59,372 nt of DNA. Source: CAYLNM01 sp964385045 (lineage in GTDB: Bacteria; Planctomycetota; Phycisphaerae; Phycisphaerales; SM1A02). Location: assembly GCA_964385045.1 (NCBI GenBank), contig CAYLNM010000007.1, positions 1-59,372 of the forward strand, written 5' to 3'. The notes below the pieces were generated by a model. That model was not told the origin of the DNA, did no database searches, and saw nothing but the letters and a program-made list of their open reading frames with translations. Below, piece after piece: positions 1 through 8,563 of this stretch (the stretch's first letter is position 1; every line of letters begins with the position of its first letter). The translations under genes were made by a program, and so were the position numbers.

Positions 1-144
1 CGCCCTCGCCCGTCCCACGCCGTCCCTCGTCCGCCGCCGACCACGACCGTTCGTCGAGCCGCGTCACGCCGGACCCGTGCCCGCCCGTCGGAGGCCGTTC
101 GAGCCCGTTCGATCGCCGCCCGACGCCGGGACCCAGGAGCCACC

Positions 145-1494
145 ATGTTCTCCCGCATCCTCATCGCCAACCGGGGCGAGATCGCCCTGCGGATCATTCG
201 GGCCGCCCGCGAGCTGGGCGTCGAGACCGTGTGCGTCTACTCGCAGGCCGACCGTGACGGGTCGTGGCTCGAGCACGCCGACGAGACGGTGTGCATCGGC
301 CCCGGTCCGGCGCCCGAGTCGTACCTCCGCATCGACCGCATCATCTCCGCCGCCGAGGTCACGGGGGCCGACGCGATCCACCCGGGCTACGGCTTCCTCG
401 CCGAGCGGGCGGACTTCGCGGAGGTGTGCCGCGACTGCCGGATCGAGTTCATCGGCCCGAGCCCCGAGGCGATGGCCCTGCTCGGCGACAAGATCTCGTG
501 CAAGCGGATGGCGCGGAGGACGGGCACTCCGGTGTTCCCCGGCAGCGACGGGGCGATCGAGGATCCCGACGAGGCGGTCTCGGTCGCGGAGTCGATCGGC
601 TACCCCGTGATCGTCAAGGCGTCGGCGGGCGGCGGCGGCCGCGGCATGCGGGTGGTGCGGGACGTGGACGAGCTCCGCTCGAGCCTCGAGGCCGCCGGAC
701 GCGAGGCCGCCGCGGCCTTCGGCAACGGAGCCGTGTACCTCGAGAAGTTCCTCGAGCACGCCCGGCACGTCGAGATCCAGGTGCTCGGGGACGAGCACGG
801 CAACGCGATCCACCTCTCCGGCCGCGACTGCACGAGCCAGCGGCGGCACCAGAAGCTCATCGAGGAGGCCCCGCCCCCGAACGTCGATCCGGACCGGCTC
901 GACGCGGTGGCGACGTCGGCCGCGGCCCTGGTGCGCGAGGCCGGCTACCGCGGGGCGGCGACGGTCGAGTTCCTCATGGACCGCGAGCAGTCCTTCTACA
1001 TGCTCGAGGTCAACACGCGGGTGCAGGTCGAGCACCCGGTGACCGAGGTCATCACGGGCGTCGACATCGTCCGCGAGACGATCCGCGTGGCCGCGGGCGA
1101 GCCCCTGTCGCTGCGGCAGGAGGACGTCGACGTCCGCGGGCACGCCATCGAGTTCCGCGTGAACGCCGAGGATCCCGACCGCGGCTTTGCGCCCCAGCCG
1201 GGCACGATCAGCCGCTTCGATCCGCCCGGCGGCCCGGGCGTGCGTCTCGACACGCACATCCGCACCGGCGACCGGATCCCGCCGAACTACGACTCGATGA
1301 TCGCCAAGCTCATCGTCTCGGGGGCCACCCGCGAGCAGGCGATCGCCCGCGCCCGCGGCGCCCTCGACGAGTTCCGCATCGAGCCGATCGCGACGACGAT
1401 CCCGCTCCACCGGCGGCTGCTCGACACGCACGAGTTCCGGGCCGCGGACTTCGACATCCACTACGTCGAGCGGCGGCTCGCGGACGAGTCCTGA
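145..1494 (+). CDS. accC: Biotin carboxylase subunit of acetyl-CoA carboxylase
   Basis: Carboxylates the biotin of the carrier protein with ATP and bicarbonate, the first half-reaction of malonyl-CoA synthesis in the cytoplasm. The 449-residue length matches bacterial AccC. It opens with the biotin carboxylase N-domain (FSRILIANRGEIALRII), then an ATP-grasp domain with K158 before the glycine-rich loop GGGGRGM, the metal/biotin motif EVNTRVQVEHPVTE with E288, N290 and R292 at the E. coli positions, and ends with the C-domain (GHAIEFRVNAEDP). The ATG follows an AGGAG-like Shine-Dalgarno. accB commonly precedes accC; nothing convincing is coded in the 144 bases before it, so accB would lie outside the window. 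A strong hairpin terminator follows. The family call is secure. Confidence 0.97.
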   Translation: MFSRILIANRGEIALRIIRAARELGVETVCVYSQADRDGSWLEHADETVCIGPGPAPESYLRIDRIISAAEVTGADAIHPGYGFLAERADFAEVCRDCRIEFIGPSPEAMALLGDKISCKRMARRTGTPVFPGSDGAIEDPDEAVSVAESIGYPVIVKASAGGGGRGMRVVRDVDELRSSLEAAGREAAAAFGNGAVYLEKFLEHARHVEIQVLGDEHGNAIHLSGRDCTSQRRHQKLIEEAPPPNVDPDRLDAVATSAAALVREAGYRGAATVEFLMDREQSFYMLEVNTRVQVEHPVTEVITGVDIVRETIRVAAGEPLSLRQEDVDVRGHAIEFRVNAEDPDRGFAPQPGTISRFDPPGGPGVRLDTHIRTGDRIPPNYDSMIAKLIVSGATREQAIARARGALDEFRIEPIATTIPLHRRLLDTHEFRAADFDIHYVERRLADES

Positions 1495-1531
1495 GCGCCC
1501 CCCGGGGGCGGTCCGTGGCCGCCCGCGCACG

Positions 1532-1570
1532 ACGAGGCCCCGCCGGCGATGCACGCGGGCGGGGCCTCGT
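1532..1570. terminator. Hairpin terminator between accC and the convergent CvpA gene
   Basis: Perfect 13-bp inverted repeat (1532-1544 with 1558-1570) with a 13-base loop. It starts 37 bases after the accC stop and ends 67 bases from the stop of the convergent minus-strand gene, so it could serve both. There is no clear T-tract on either side. Confidence 0.7.
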
Positions 1571-1637
1571 GGTGAACGACGTCGGCCGGGGGATGGGCCG
1601 GATCGCGGTCGGCGGCGGCGGGGCCGCCGGTGGCGGC

Positions 1638-3266
1638 TCAGCGCTGGCTGCTCGCCCGCTTGCTCGTGGTCCCGATCAGGACGTCGCCGGCCTTGAGACC
1701 GGTGAGCTGCACGCCCTCGGTCACGCGGAACACCACGTAGAGCTCGTCCGTGCCGCCGACCGACGTGCGGGGGAACTGATCGACCCGCGGCATGCGCTCG
1801 GCCGGCCGGATGTCGACCTCGATGCCCTCGCCGGACCGCATGTAGTAGCCGATCGCGGTGTAGGTGTTGCCGCGGTCGTCGGTGAGGACGAGCCGGTCGT
1901 CGATGCTGACCTGGCCCTGGTCCACGAGGGCGAAGACGTCGGCGCCCTTGCCGCGGGTCAGGTCGACCTGCACCACCCGCTCGCCCTCGGACTCGGCGAT
2001 GCCGCGGATCCGCAGGTCGCGCGAGATGATCTCGTCCCGGTTGGGCGGGAAGACGCCGCGGCCGCTGAGGATGAAGTACTCGTCGTCGACCCGGATCCCG
2101 GCGGGCAGGCGGTTCCGCGAGGCGTTGAGCCGCGAGATCCGGTTGGTGACGTTGACCAGCGGGTCGATGTCGCCGCCGGCGACGAAGACCTCGCGCTCGT
2201 TGATCGGCTGCATCTGCCGGAGGAGGGCGGGGGTGGCCGGCTCGACCGCCGGCAGCTCGTAGCGGACGCCCTTGACCTGGATCATCGGGGCGCGACGCGG
2301 ATTGTCGACGGTGAAGCCGGCCGGGGCGTCGAACTCGAAGACCGCGTCGAGCTGCGACTTGCCGGGCTCGCTGCTGAGGACGTTCGAGATCGAGTCGAAG
2401 CGGTGGTAGTTGTTGAAGTTCTGCTGGGCCCGCTCGTCGTGCTCCTGATGCCACGCCCGCGGGTGGATCGCGTCGGCCGCGGCCGTGCGCGAGGTCGGGG
2501 CCTCGATGAGCCGCACCTGGGCGGAGGTGATCGTGAGGCGGTTGCCGAAGTCGAAGCCCTCGCTGGTGAAGCGGACCTCGACGAAGAGGCGGCTCGGATC
2601 CTCGGGATCCCGCGAGAAGCCCTGGACGCTCATGCCCTCGGGGTCCATGAACGACGCGGCGAGCCCGCCGTCGTGGGTGTCGCGGTAGAGCGTCCACTGC
2701 TTCGAGAGCTCGGGCGAGTACTGGGCGAGCGGCGTGCTCGAGGAGAAGCTGGTGCGGGAGACCAGCTCGTAGAAGTCGCCGGTGTACTTGTGGGCCGGGT
2801 ACCACATGCCGTTGATCAGCGCGACCTGCCCGTCCTGCCGGGAGCGCTGGTAGCCGTGGTAGCCCATCAGGTCGTCGCGCGACTGGATGAACCCGAAGGC
2901 GATGAGCGAGAGGCCGACGGTGATGGTGCCCGAGGCGAAGCCGAGGACCCCGCCCACGGACAGGTCCGCCCAGTGGGGGAAGTTCATGTTCGCGGGGGCG
3001 AGCTTGTCGAGCGCGACGCGGAAGAGCAGCAGGCACAGCACGAACGGCACGATCAGCGAGATGCCCCACGAGAGGCCCTCGAGGATCCGGTTGTCGGTCC
3101 GGTCGAGGATGGCGTGGGCCAGCGGCTCCCACACGGCCAGGGCGACCGCCCCGGCGCAGATGGTCGCGACGAGGTGGAGCAGCGAGCTGAAGAGTCCCTG
3201 GCTGCCCCACCAGTAAGCGAGCAGGAGGACGAGGCCGATCACGAGCAGGTTGAGGACGACGAGCAT
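1638..3266 (-). CDS. CvpA-family membrane protein with long C-terminal domain
   Basis: 542 residues from the ATG chosen at 3266. The N-terminal ~180 residues hold about four hydrophobic helices with the CvpA (colicin V production) pattern: MLVVLNLL..., a helix ending LAYWWGSQG, then VPFVLCLLLFRVALDKL and GGVLGFASGTITVGLSLIAFG. The remaining ~360 residues are soluble and unrecognised, far longer than the ~160-residue classical CvpA. In-frame codons continue upstream to 3512, but that stretch is Arg/Pro-rich and overlaps the preceding gene, so the start at the first hydrophobic helix is preferred. It lies 76 bases after the GspE-like gene on the same strand, suggesting one transcript with pilT. 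The function of the long tail is unknown. Confidence 0.75.
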   Translation of the reverse strand: MLVVLNLLVIGLVLLLAYWWGSQGLFSSLLHLVATICAGAVALAVWEPLAHAILDRTDNRILEGLSWGISLIVPFVLCLLLFRVALDKLAPANMNFPHWADLSVGGVLGFASGTITVGLSLIAFGFIQSRDDLMGYHGYQRSRQDGQVALINGMWYPAHKYTGDFYELVSRTSFSSSTPLAQYSPELSKQWTLYRDTHDGGLAASFMDPEGMSVQGFSRDPEDPSRLFVEVRFTSEGFDFGNRLTITSAQVRLIEAPTSRTAAADAIHPRAWHQEHDERAQQNFNNYHRFDSISNVLSSEPGKSQLDAVFEFDAPAGFTVDNPRRAPMIQVKGVRYELPAVEPATPALLRQMQPINEREVFVAGGDIDPLVNVTNRISRLNASRNRLPAGIRVDDEYFILSGRGVFPPNRDEIISRDLRIRGIAESEGERVVQVDLTRGKGADVFALVDQGQVSIDDRLVLTDDRGNTYTAIGYYMRSGEGIEVDIRPAERMPRVDQFPRTSVGGTDELYVVFRVTEGVQLTGLKAGDVLIGTTSKRASSQR

Positions 3267-3342
3267 CGGTGGTTCCGCGGGGCGGGGGATCGGATCGAGG
3301 ACCGCGACCGGACGTCGCGGAGCGGGGGCGGGGACGCGGCGG

Positions 3343-5031
3343 TCAGGCCGGGGCCGCGGCGGGGGTGGGGGCCTTGGTGCCGCTGCCGCCGCCCTTGGGC
3401 GGGGCCGTGACGCGGGCGACCTCCTCGAGCGAGGTCTCGCCGGAGGCGACCTTCTGGATCGCCGCCTCCTGCATGAAGAGCATCTTGTCGCGGCGGGCCT
3501 GGGCGTACGCACCCTTGAGGTCGCCGTCGGCCAGCATCTTCCGCATGCCGCGGTCGAGGACCATGACCTCGAAGATGCCGGTCTGGCCGAGGTAGCCGCT
3601 GCCGCGGCAGACCGGGCACGTCTCGGGCTTGTTCTTGACCAGCACCTGTCCGCTCGGGCGGTACAGCTGCTGCACCTTGTCGGCGGGCAGGCGAAGCTTC
3701 GCGAGCTGCTCGGCCGACGGCTGGTACGCCTGGCGGCAGTTGGGGCACAGGGTGCGAAGCAGCCGCTGCGTGGTGACGACGCGCAGGGCCTTGGTGGCGG
3801 TCTTGGCGTCGCCTACGAGCTTGACCCACTGGCGGAGCGCATCGCCGATGCTGCCCGCCCGCATCGGCACGTAGATGAGCGGCCCCTCCATGCCCGGGCC
3901 GGTGGCGACCTTGGCGGTCTCGGGATCGAGCACGAAGCCGGACTGCACCACGTCGGGGTCGCGGCGGAGGATCGACTGGAGCTGCGTGGCGTAGTCGGCG
4001 TCGCGGTTCGAGGCGTCGAAGCGGACGTGGTCCACGCCGTCGAGCTCGAGCTCGACCTCGCGCTCGAGGCTCTTGATGTTCGAGGTGAACGCGTCGTGCC
4101 GCGCGACCATGCTGAGGACGCTGGTGCGGAGGCCCTGGCCCGAGGGGGCGGACACGAGCACGATGCCGTGACGGTCCTCCTCCGGCAGGATCGCGTTGAA
4201 CGCGACCCGCTGCGACTCGAGCAGCCCGAGCTGGTCGAAGGGGCGCGAGAGCTGCTTCTCGCGGTCGACCTCGATCCGCAGCGTCAGGCCGTTGGACGAG
4301 CCCGCGGTGACCACGGTCAGATCGTGCCGGCCCTCGGGGCCGCGGACGCGGCACATGCCGCGCTGGCGGCGACGCCGGTCCTCGACGTCGAGCCCCGCGA
4401 GCTCCTTGATGAAGTCGACCAGGCGGAGCGCCTGCTCGGCCGCCATCTGGTCGCGCTTGTAGCGGATGCCGTCCACCGTCTGGGCGCTGGCGGCACCGTC
4501 GCGGGTGACGGCCAGCTCGACCGACGAGGCGCGGGCCTCGAGGGCCGGTCCGAGCAGCTCCTCGGCCAGCATGTGGATTGCGAAGGCCGGATCCTCCTTC
4601 TGGGGAATCGGGCGCTCGGCCTTCGACGAGTCGGAGAAGACGAGGACCGCCTCCCGCATCGCCTTGCGGGCCTGCCGCTCGGCCATCTGCTTCGACAGCA
4701 TCTCGCTGCTGACGGTGAACTGCTGGTCCTCGGGCACCGCGGCGTTGCGGACCTTCCAGTAGATCAGCGCCGGGGCCGCGAGCACCAGCATCGAGAGCGG
4801 CCAGCCGATCCAGAAGATCGGGACGAACAGGGCCGCCGCGAGAGCCAGGATGCCGCCGGCGATGAACGCCGCGTTCCACTTCTGCACGTCGAAGTGGAAG
4901 TAGCGGGCGTCCTTCTCCAGCTTCGAGGAGACCAGCCACGCCCAGGGGACGAAGGTGGCCACCACGAGGACCGGCTTGATCGGATTCATCAGGAGGACCG
5001 AGGAGGCCTCGGCGAGCAGGGTCGGCAGCAT
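3343..5031 (-). CDS. Membrane-anchored GspE/PulE-like protein with degenerate ATPase motifs
   Basis: 562 residues. Three or so hydrophobic segments in the first ~90 residues are followed by a region with the fold signature of type II secretion/type IV pilus assembly ATPases. The zinc module is intact (CPNC near 428, CPVCRGSGYLGQTGIFEVM near 473). The ATP site is not: where the family has GPTGSGKTTT this protein has APSGQGLRTS (about residue 293), losing the Walker A lysine, and the Walker B region reads DPDVVQSGFVLDPETA (about 350-365) in place of the usual VGEIRD-type motif. It is therefore probably a non-hydrolysing paralogue, perhaps a structural partner of the PilT-type ATPase encoded 115 bases upstream. 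Start alternatives: ATG at 5031 (used) or 4989. Confidence 0.8.
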   Translation of the reverse strand: MLPTLLAEASSVLLMNPIKPVLVVATFVPWAWLVSSKLEKDARYFHFDVQKWNAAFIAGGILALAAALFVPIFWIGWPLSMLVLAAPALIYWKVRNAAVPEDQQFTVSSEMLSKQMAERQARKAMREAVLVFSDSSKAERPIPQKEDPAFAIHMLAEELLGPALEARASSVELAVTRDGAASAQTVDGIRYKRDQMAAEQALRLVDFIKELAGLDVEDRRRRQRGMCRVRGPEGRHDLTVVTAGSSNGLTLRIEVDREKQLSRPFDQLGLLESQRVAFNAILPEEDRHGIVLVSAPSGQGLRTSVLSMVARHDAFTSNIKSLEREVELELDGVDHVRFDASNRDADYATQLQSILRRDPDVVQSGFVLDPETAKVATGPGMEGPLIYVPMRAGSIGDALRQWVKLVGDAKTATKALRVVTTQRLLRTLCPNCRQAYQPSAEQLAKLRLPADKVQQLYRPSGQVLVKNKPETCPVCRGSGYLGQTGIFEVMVLDRGMRKMLADGDLKGAYAQARRDKMLFMQEAAIQKVASGETSLEEVARVTAPPKGGGSGTKAPTPAAAPA

Positions 5032-5146
5032 GTCGTGAACCGCAGGGGGTGCAGGGCCGCGTGAGCCGCGGGCCCGGGTGGAGGCGGGGACGGACGGGGC
5101 GGAGGCGCCGCGGACCCGCCGCGGCGGGCCCGGCGGGCGGCCCGAC

Positions 5147-6301
5147 TCAGGTGATGCCCTTGAGCCGCATGCGCAGCTCCTCGGGACGCGGCGTGGCCTC
5201 GAGGGCGACCTTGTGGTGGATCCACTCCGACTCGACGAGCCGCACCAGCGAGGAGGTGAAGTCGACCATGCCCTCCTCGATGCTCTTCTTGATCACCTCG
5301 AGCAGCTCGCCCTCGCGGCCCTCGAGGATGTACTTCTGCACGATCGGCGTGTTGAGGAGGATCTCGACCGCCGGGATCCGCGGGGTGTCCTCGCGGAGGG
5401 TCGGCAGCAGCTTCTGGTACGTGATGCACTGCAGGTTGTACGCCAGCAGCTTGCGGATCTGCTCCCGCTCCGACTCGTCGAAGAGGTCGTAGATGCGGCC
5501 GAAGGTCTGCCACGCGGACGAGGCGTGGATGGTGCCGAAGACGAGGTGGCCCGTCTCGGCGGCCCGGATCGCGGCCTCGAAGGTCTCGTGGTCGCGCATC
5601 TCGCCGACGAGCACGACGTCGGGGTCCTCGCGGACGAGGGCCCGCAGCGCCTCGTTGAAGTCGATGCAGTCGATGCCGACCTCGCGCTGGTTGATCGTCG
5701 CCTTGTCGTCCTTGAAGATGTACTCGATCGGGTCCTCGATGGTCACGATGTGGACGCGCTTGCGCTCGTTCACGTACTGGAGCATCGAGGCGATCGAGGT
5801 CGACTTGCCCGAGCCGGTGACGCCGGCGAAGAGGATGAGCCCCTGGGCGCTCATCGCCACGTTGCCGAGGACCTCCGGCACGTGGAGCTGCTCGAACGTC
5901 TTGACGTCCGAGGTGATCCGCCGGCAGGCCATCGACGGCTTGCCGCGGGCCATGAAGAGGTTCACGCGGAAGCGCGTGTCGTCGTCGTAGTCGTACGCGA
6001 AGTCGATCTGGCCGTGCTTCTTGAAGTGCAGGTACTGACCGTCGTCGAGCACGTCCTTGGCGATCTGGAACATCAGTGCCGCCGTGATGTGGTCCGTCTG
6101 CAGGCTCTTGAGCGAGCCGCGGACCCGGATCCGGGGCGGGAGGTCGGCCTTCAGGTGAAGGTCCGACGCCTCGTAGCGGATGCAGGCGTCGAGGAAGCGT
6201 CGAAAGGTGGTCGCACCCTCGCCGGGACTCGTGCCCTTGTCGTGATGGACGGGGGCGGCGAAGTCCTCGGTCTCCGGGGCGGCGGGCGTGCTCGTGCTCA
6301 C
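5147..6301 (-). CDS. pilT: PilT/PilU-type twitching motility ATPase
   Basis: 384-residue hexameric ATPase of the PilT family, which powers retraction of type IV pili at the inner membrane. A canonical Walker A (GVTGSGKST, about residues 157-165), a Walker B (VLVGEMRDHETF, about 226) and the histidine-box region (GHLVFGTIHASSAWQTFGRIYDLF) are all present. The first ~30 residues are a variable extension. GTG start at 6301 is supported by GAGGAG placed nine bases upstream. It is first of three co-directional genes (pilT, GspE-like, CvpA-like). No pilin or pilus assembly genes are in view. It could be PilU rather than PilT. Confidence 0.92.
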   Translation of the reverse strand: MSTSTPAAPETEDFAAPVHHDKGTSPGEGATTFRRFLDACIRYEASDLHLKADLPPRIRVRGSLKSLQTDHITAALMFQIAKDVLDDGQYLHFKKHGQIDFAYDYDDDTRFRVNLFMARGKPSMACRRITSDVKTFEQLHVPEVLGNVAMSAQGLILFAGVTGSGKSTSIASMLQYVNERKRVHIVTIEDPIEYIFKDDKATINQREVGIDCIDFNEALRALVREDPDVVLVGEMRDHETFEAAIRAAETGHLVFGTIHASSAWQTFGRIYDLFDESEREQIRKLLAYNLQCITYQKLLPTLREDTPRIPAVEILLNTPIVQKYILEGREGELLEVIKKSIEEGMVDFTSSLVRLVESEWIHHKVALEATPRPEELRMRLKGIT

Positions 6302-6820
6302 GGACGGGCTCCTCGGTCCGCCGGACGGGCGGACGGGGGCGGAAATCGGGATGAGCCGGCCGGCCGGGCGGGACCGCGGCGGGCGGCAGGGACATGGACC
6401 GCGCCGGTCGCCTCGGCGGGAGGCGCACGGACGGCTCGGGAGACCTTCCGACGAGGCGGTGCCCGCGGTTCCCCGCAGGCCCCGGCCCCCCCGTCAGGCG
6501 AACCCGCGAGGATACCAGAGGGTCTCCTCGCGACGGCTCACATTCTGCGCGAGGATCGCGGGTCCTCCCGGATCGATGGCCGTATTTCGTTCGGGTTCTC
6601 GGGACGGCGGGGGGTGGCGGTGCCGCGGCCCCGCGACGCGGCCGGACGTCGGGCACCCGGGGGCCCGGGGGCTCGGGGGCCCGGAAGCCGGGGGGGCGGC
6701 GCCCCCACTCGGGCCGTCTCCGGCAGGCCGCCGCGCCGCCCCCGCGTCAGCGGTCCGCTGGCACCGCGCGAAGTCCCGGTCAGCCCGCGGCCGCTCGGCG
6801 GTCCGGCCGGCCCGCCCGCG
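6302..6820. other. Intergenic region between divergent pilT and guaB
   Basis: About 520 bases with no credible gene; open frames here are Arg/Pro/Gly-rich and overlap each other. It must hold the pilT promoter and upstream sequence of guaB. It contains a run of G-tracts at 6658-6695 listed separately. Confidence 0.6.
6658..6695 (+). other. Potential G-quadruplex (four G-runs of 5, 5, 5 and 7)
   Basis: G-runs at 6658-6662, 6666-6670, 6674-6678 and 6689-6695 are separated by loops of 3, 3 and 10 bases. This fits a quadruplex-forming pattern on the plus strand, about 160 bases before the guaB promoter. In a genome this GC-rich some G-runs are expected by chance, but four this long and close are unusual. 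Confidence 0.4.
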
Positions 6821-6850
6821 TTGACACGGGGCCGGGCCTTCGGCGATAGT
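6821..6850 (+). promoter_or_regulatory. Sigma-70-like promoter of guaB, probably leaderless
   Basis: TTGACA at 6821-6826, an 18-base spacer, then GATAGT at 6845-6850. Only five bases separate the -10 from the guaB ATG at 6856, so transcription should begin at or next to the start codon. No Shine-Dalgarno is present. Confidence 0.7.
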
Positions 6851-6855
6851 CCGTC

Positions 6856-8337
6856 ATGGAACGAATCTTCGACGACGGCATCACCTTCGATGACGTGCTG
6901 CTGGTCCCCCAGTACAGCGAGGTCACGCCCGACCTCGCCGACACCGGGACCCGGCTGACCCGCAACATCCGGATCAACATCCCGGTCATCTCCGCGCCGA
7001 TGGACACGGTGACGGAGTCGGCGCTCGCGATCGCGCTGGCCCAGGAGGGCGGGCTCGGGATCATCCACAAGAACATGCCGGTCGAGGACCAGGCCCGCGA
7101 GGTGCGGAAGGTCAAGCGGTCGGAGAACGGGGTCATCACCGACCCCGTCACCCTCGGCCCCGAGGACACGGTGGACCGGGCCCTCGAGCTGATGGGCCAG
7201 CAGAACGTCTCCGGCTTCCCGGTGACGTCCGACGGCTCCGCCCGCGGCCGCGTGGTCGGCATCCTCACCAAGCGCGACATCAAGTTCGTGGACGCCCCGT
7301 CGACCGCGCGGGTGGGCGACGTCATGACGAAGGAGAACCTCGTCACCGCCCCGCCGGACACGACGACCGACGCGGCCGAGGACATCCTCAACGCCGCCCG
7401 CGTGGAGAAGCTCCTGCTCGTGCACCCCGACGGGACCCTCGCCGGACTCGTCACGATGCGGGACATCGAGAACATCGTGGCCCACCCGCAGGCCTGCCGG
7501 GACCACCGCGGGCGGCTGCGGGTCGGGGCCGCGGTGGGCGTGCACCAGCTCGACCGCGTGACCGCCCTCGTCGAGGCGGAGGTGGACGTGGTGGTCGTCG
7601 ACACCGCCCACGGCCACTCCAAGAACGTGATCGAGACGGTGAAGGCGATCCGGGCCCGCTACGACATCGACGTGATCGCCGGCAACGTGGCCACCGAGGA
7701 GGGGGCCCGCGACCTCGTGGCCGCCGGGGTCGACGCGGTGAAGGTCGGCATCGGTCCCGGCTCGATCTGCACCACCCGCGTGGTGACCGGCGTGGGCGTG
7801 CCGCAGATGACCGCGATCATGAACGCCCTCCGCGGGGTCGCCGACTCCGGGGTGCCGGTCATCGCCGACGGCGGCATCCGGCAGTCGGGCGACGTGGGCA
7901 AGGCGATCGCGATCGGGGCGAGCTCGGTGATGATCGGCTCGCTGCTCGCGGGCGTGGAGGAGTCGCCGGGGGAGCTCATCCTGCACATGGGCCGCCGCTA
8001 CAAGAGCTACCGCGGCATGGGCTCGGAGGGGGCGATGGTCAAGGGCTCGGCCGACCGCTACGCCCAGGGCAACGTCTCGGACACCCGCAAGCTCGTCCCC
8101 GAGGGCGTCGAGGGCATGGTGCCCTACCGCGGCCCCCTCGGCGACACCGTCTACCAGCTCGTCGGCGGCCTGCGGGCCACGATGGGGTACTGCGGGGCGG
8201 GGACGATCGAGGAGCTCGGCCGCACCGCCCGGTTCGTCCGGATCACGGGGGCGAGCCTCGTCGAGAGCCACCCGCACGACATCCAGATCACGCGGGAGAG
8301 CTCCAACTACACGACGGTGGCGGCGGGGAAGGGCTGA
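6856..8337 (+). CDS. guaB: Inosine-5'-monophosphate dehydrogenase
   Basis: NAD-dependent oxidation of IMP to XMP, the committed step of guanine nucleotide synthesis, in the cytoplasm. 493 residues, the usual length. The TIM barrel starts ITFDDVLLVPQYSEV, is interrupted by paired CBS domains (about 95-205, with VGILTKRDIKF and LVTMRDIEN), and contains the catalytic cysteine loop GPGSICTTRVVTG with Cys305. The flap motif MGSEGAM and a MGYCGAGT segment near the C-terminus are also seen. The ATG at 6856 directly follows a -10 box, so the mRNA is probably leaderless. A near-perfect inverted repeat (8336-8370) overlaps the stop as a likely terminator. Identification is secure. Confidence 0.97.
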   Translation: MERIFDDGITFDDVLLVPQYSEVTPDLADTGTRLTRNIRINIPVISAPMDTVTESALAIALAQEGGLGIIHKNMPVEDQAREVRKVKRSENGVITDPVTLGPEDTVDRALELMGQQNVSGFPVTSDGSARGRVVGILTKRDIKFVDAPSTARVGDVMTKENLVTAPPDTTTDAAEDILNAARVEKLLLVHPDGTLAGLVTMRDIENIVAHPQACRDHRGRLRVGAAVGVHQLDRVTALVEAEVDVVVVDTAHGHSKNVIETVKAIRARYDIDVIAGNVATEEGARDLVAAGVDAVKVGIGPGSICTTRVVTGVGVPQMTAIMNALRGVADSGVPVIADGGIRQSGDVGKAIAIGASSVMIGSLLAGVEESPGELILHMGRRYKSYRGMGSEGAMVKGSADRYAQGNVSDTRKLVPEGVEGMVPYRGPLGDTVYQLVGGLRATMGYCGAGTIEELGRTARFVRITGASLVESHPHDIQITRESSNYTTVAAGKG

Positions 8338-8370
8338 TCCGCCGGCTGGGGGCGGCCGGCCGGCGGGATC
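8336..8370 (+). terminator. Hairpin after guaB
   Basis: Inverted repeat 8336-8346 with 8359-8370 (one bulged base), beginning at the guaB stop codon. No T-tract follows. Confidence 0.45.
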
Positions 8371-8458
8371 GGGGGTCCGGGCTCCGGCCTGCGGAGGCCG
8401 CGGAGATTCGGCCACGGTTGCGCCCCTCGGGCGCGATGATGCGGAAATCCTCCACTCG

Positions 8459-8498
8459 GGTGACGGGCTCGCGGCCGTTCTCTCGGCCTGGGGGCATC
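8459..8498 (+). promoter_or_regulatory. Conserved upstream element of beta-helix gene 1
   Basis: Holds GGTGACGG, then 19 bases from its start TTCTCTCGGCCTG, then GGCATC 34 bases from the start. The same three blocks at identical spacing precede the second beta-helix gene (11208-11247). Here GGCCG/CGGCC (8473-8488) can form a 5-bp hairpin with a TTCTCT loop. The role is unknown: promoter, operator or RNA leader. Confidence 0.5.
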
Positions 8499-8563
8499 CG
8501 ACCGGTGTCGTCGGCCGCCTCGAGGACCAGGCGGGCGCGATCCGGTGCTCGTGGAGGAGCCCC

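Noticed and set aside
1..144. Partial accB before accC
   Set aside because: No EAMKM-type biotin site or open frame with AccB character is visible in these bases.
64..3210. A 1048-codon open frame on the minus strand across accC and the CvpA gene
   Set aside because: It is antisense to accC, Arg/Pro/His-rich and without any family motif; a by-product of high third-position GC.
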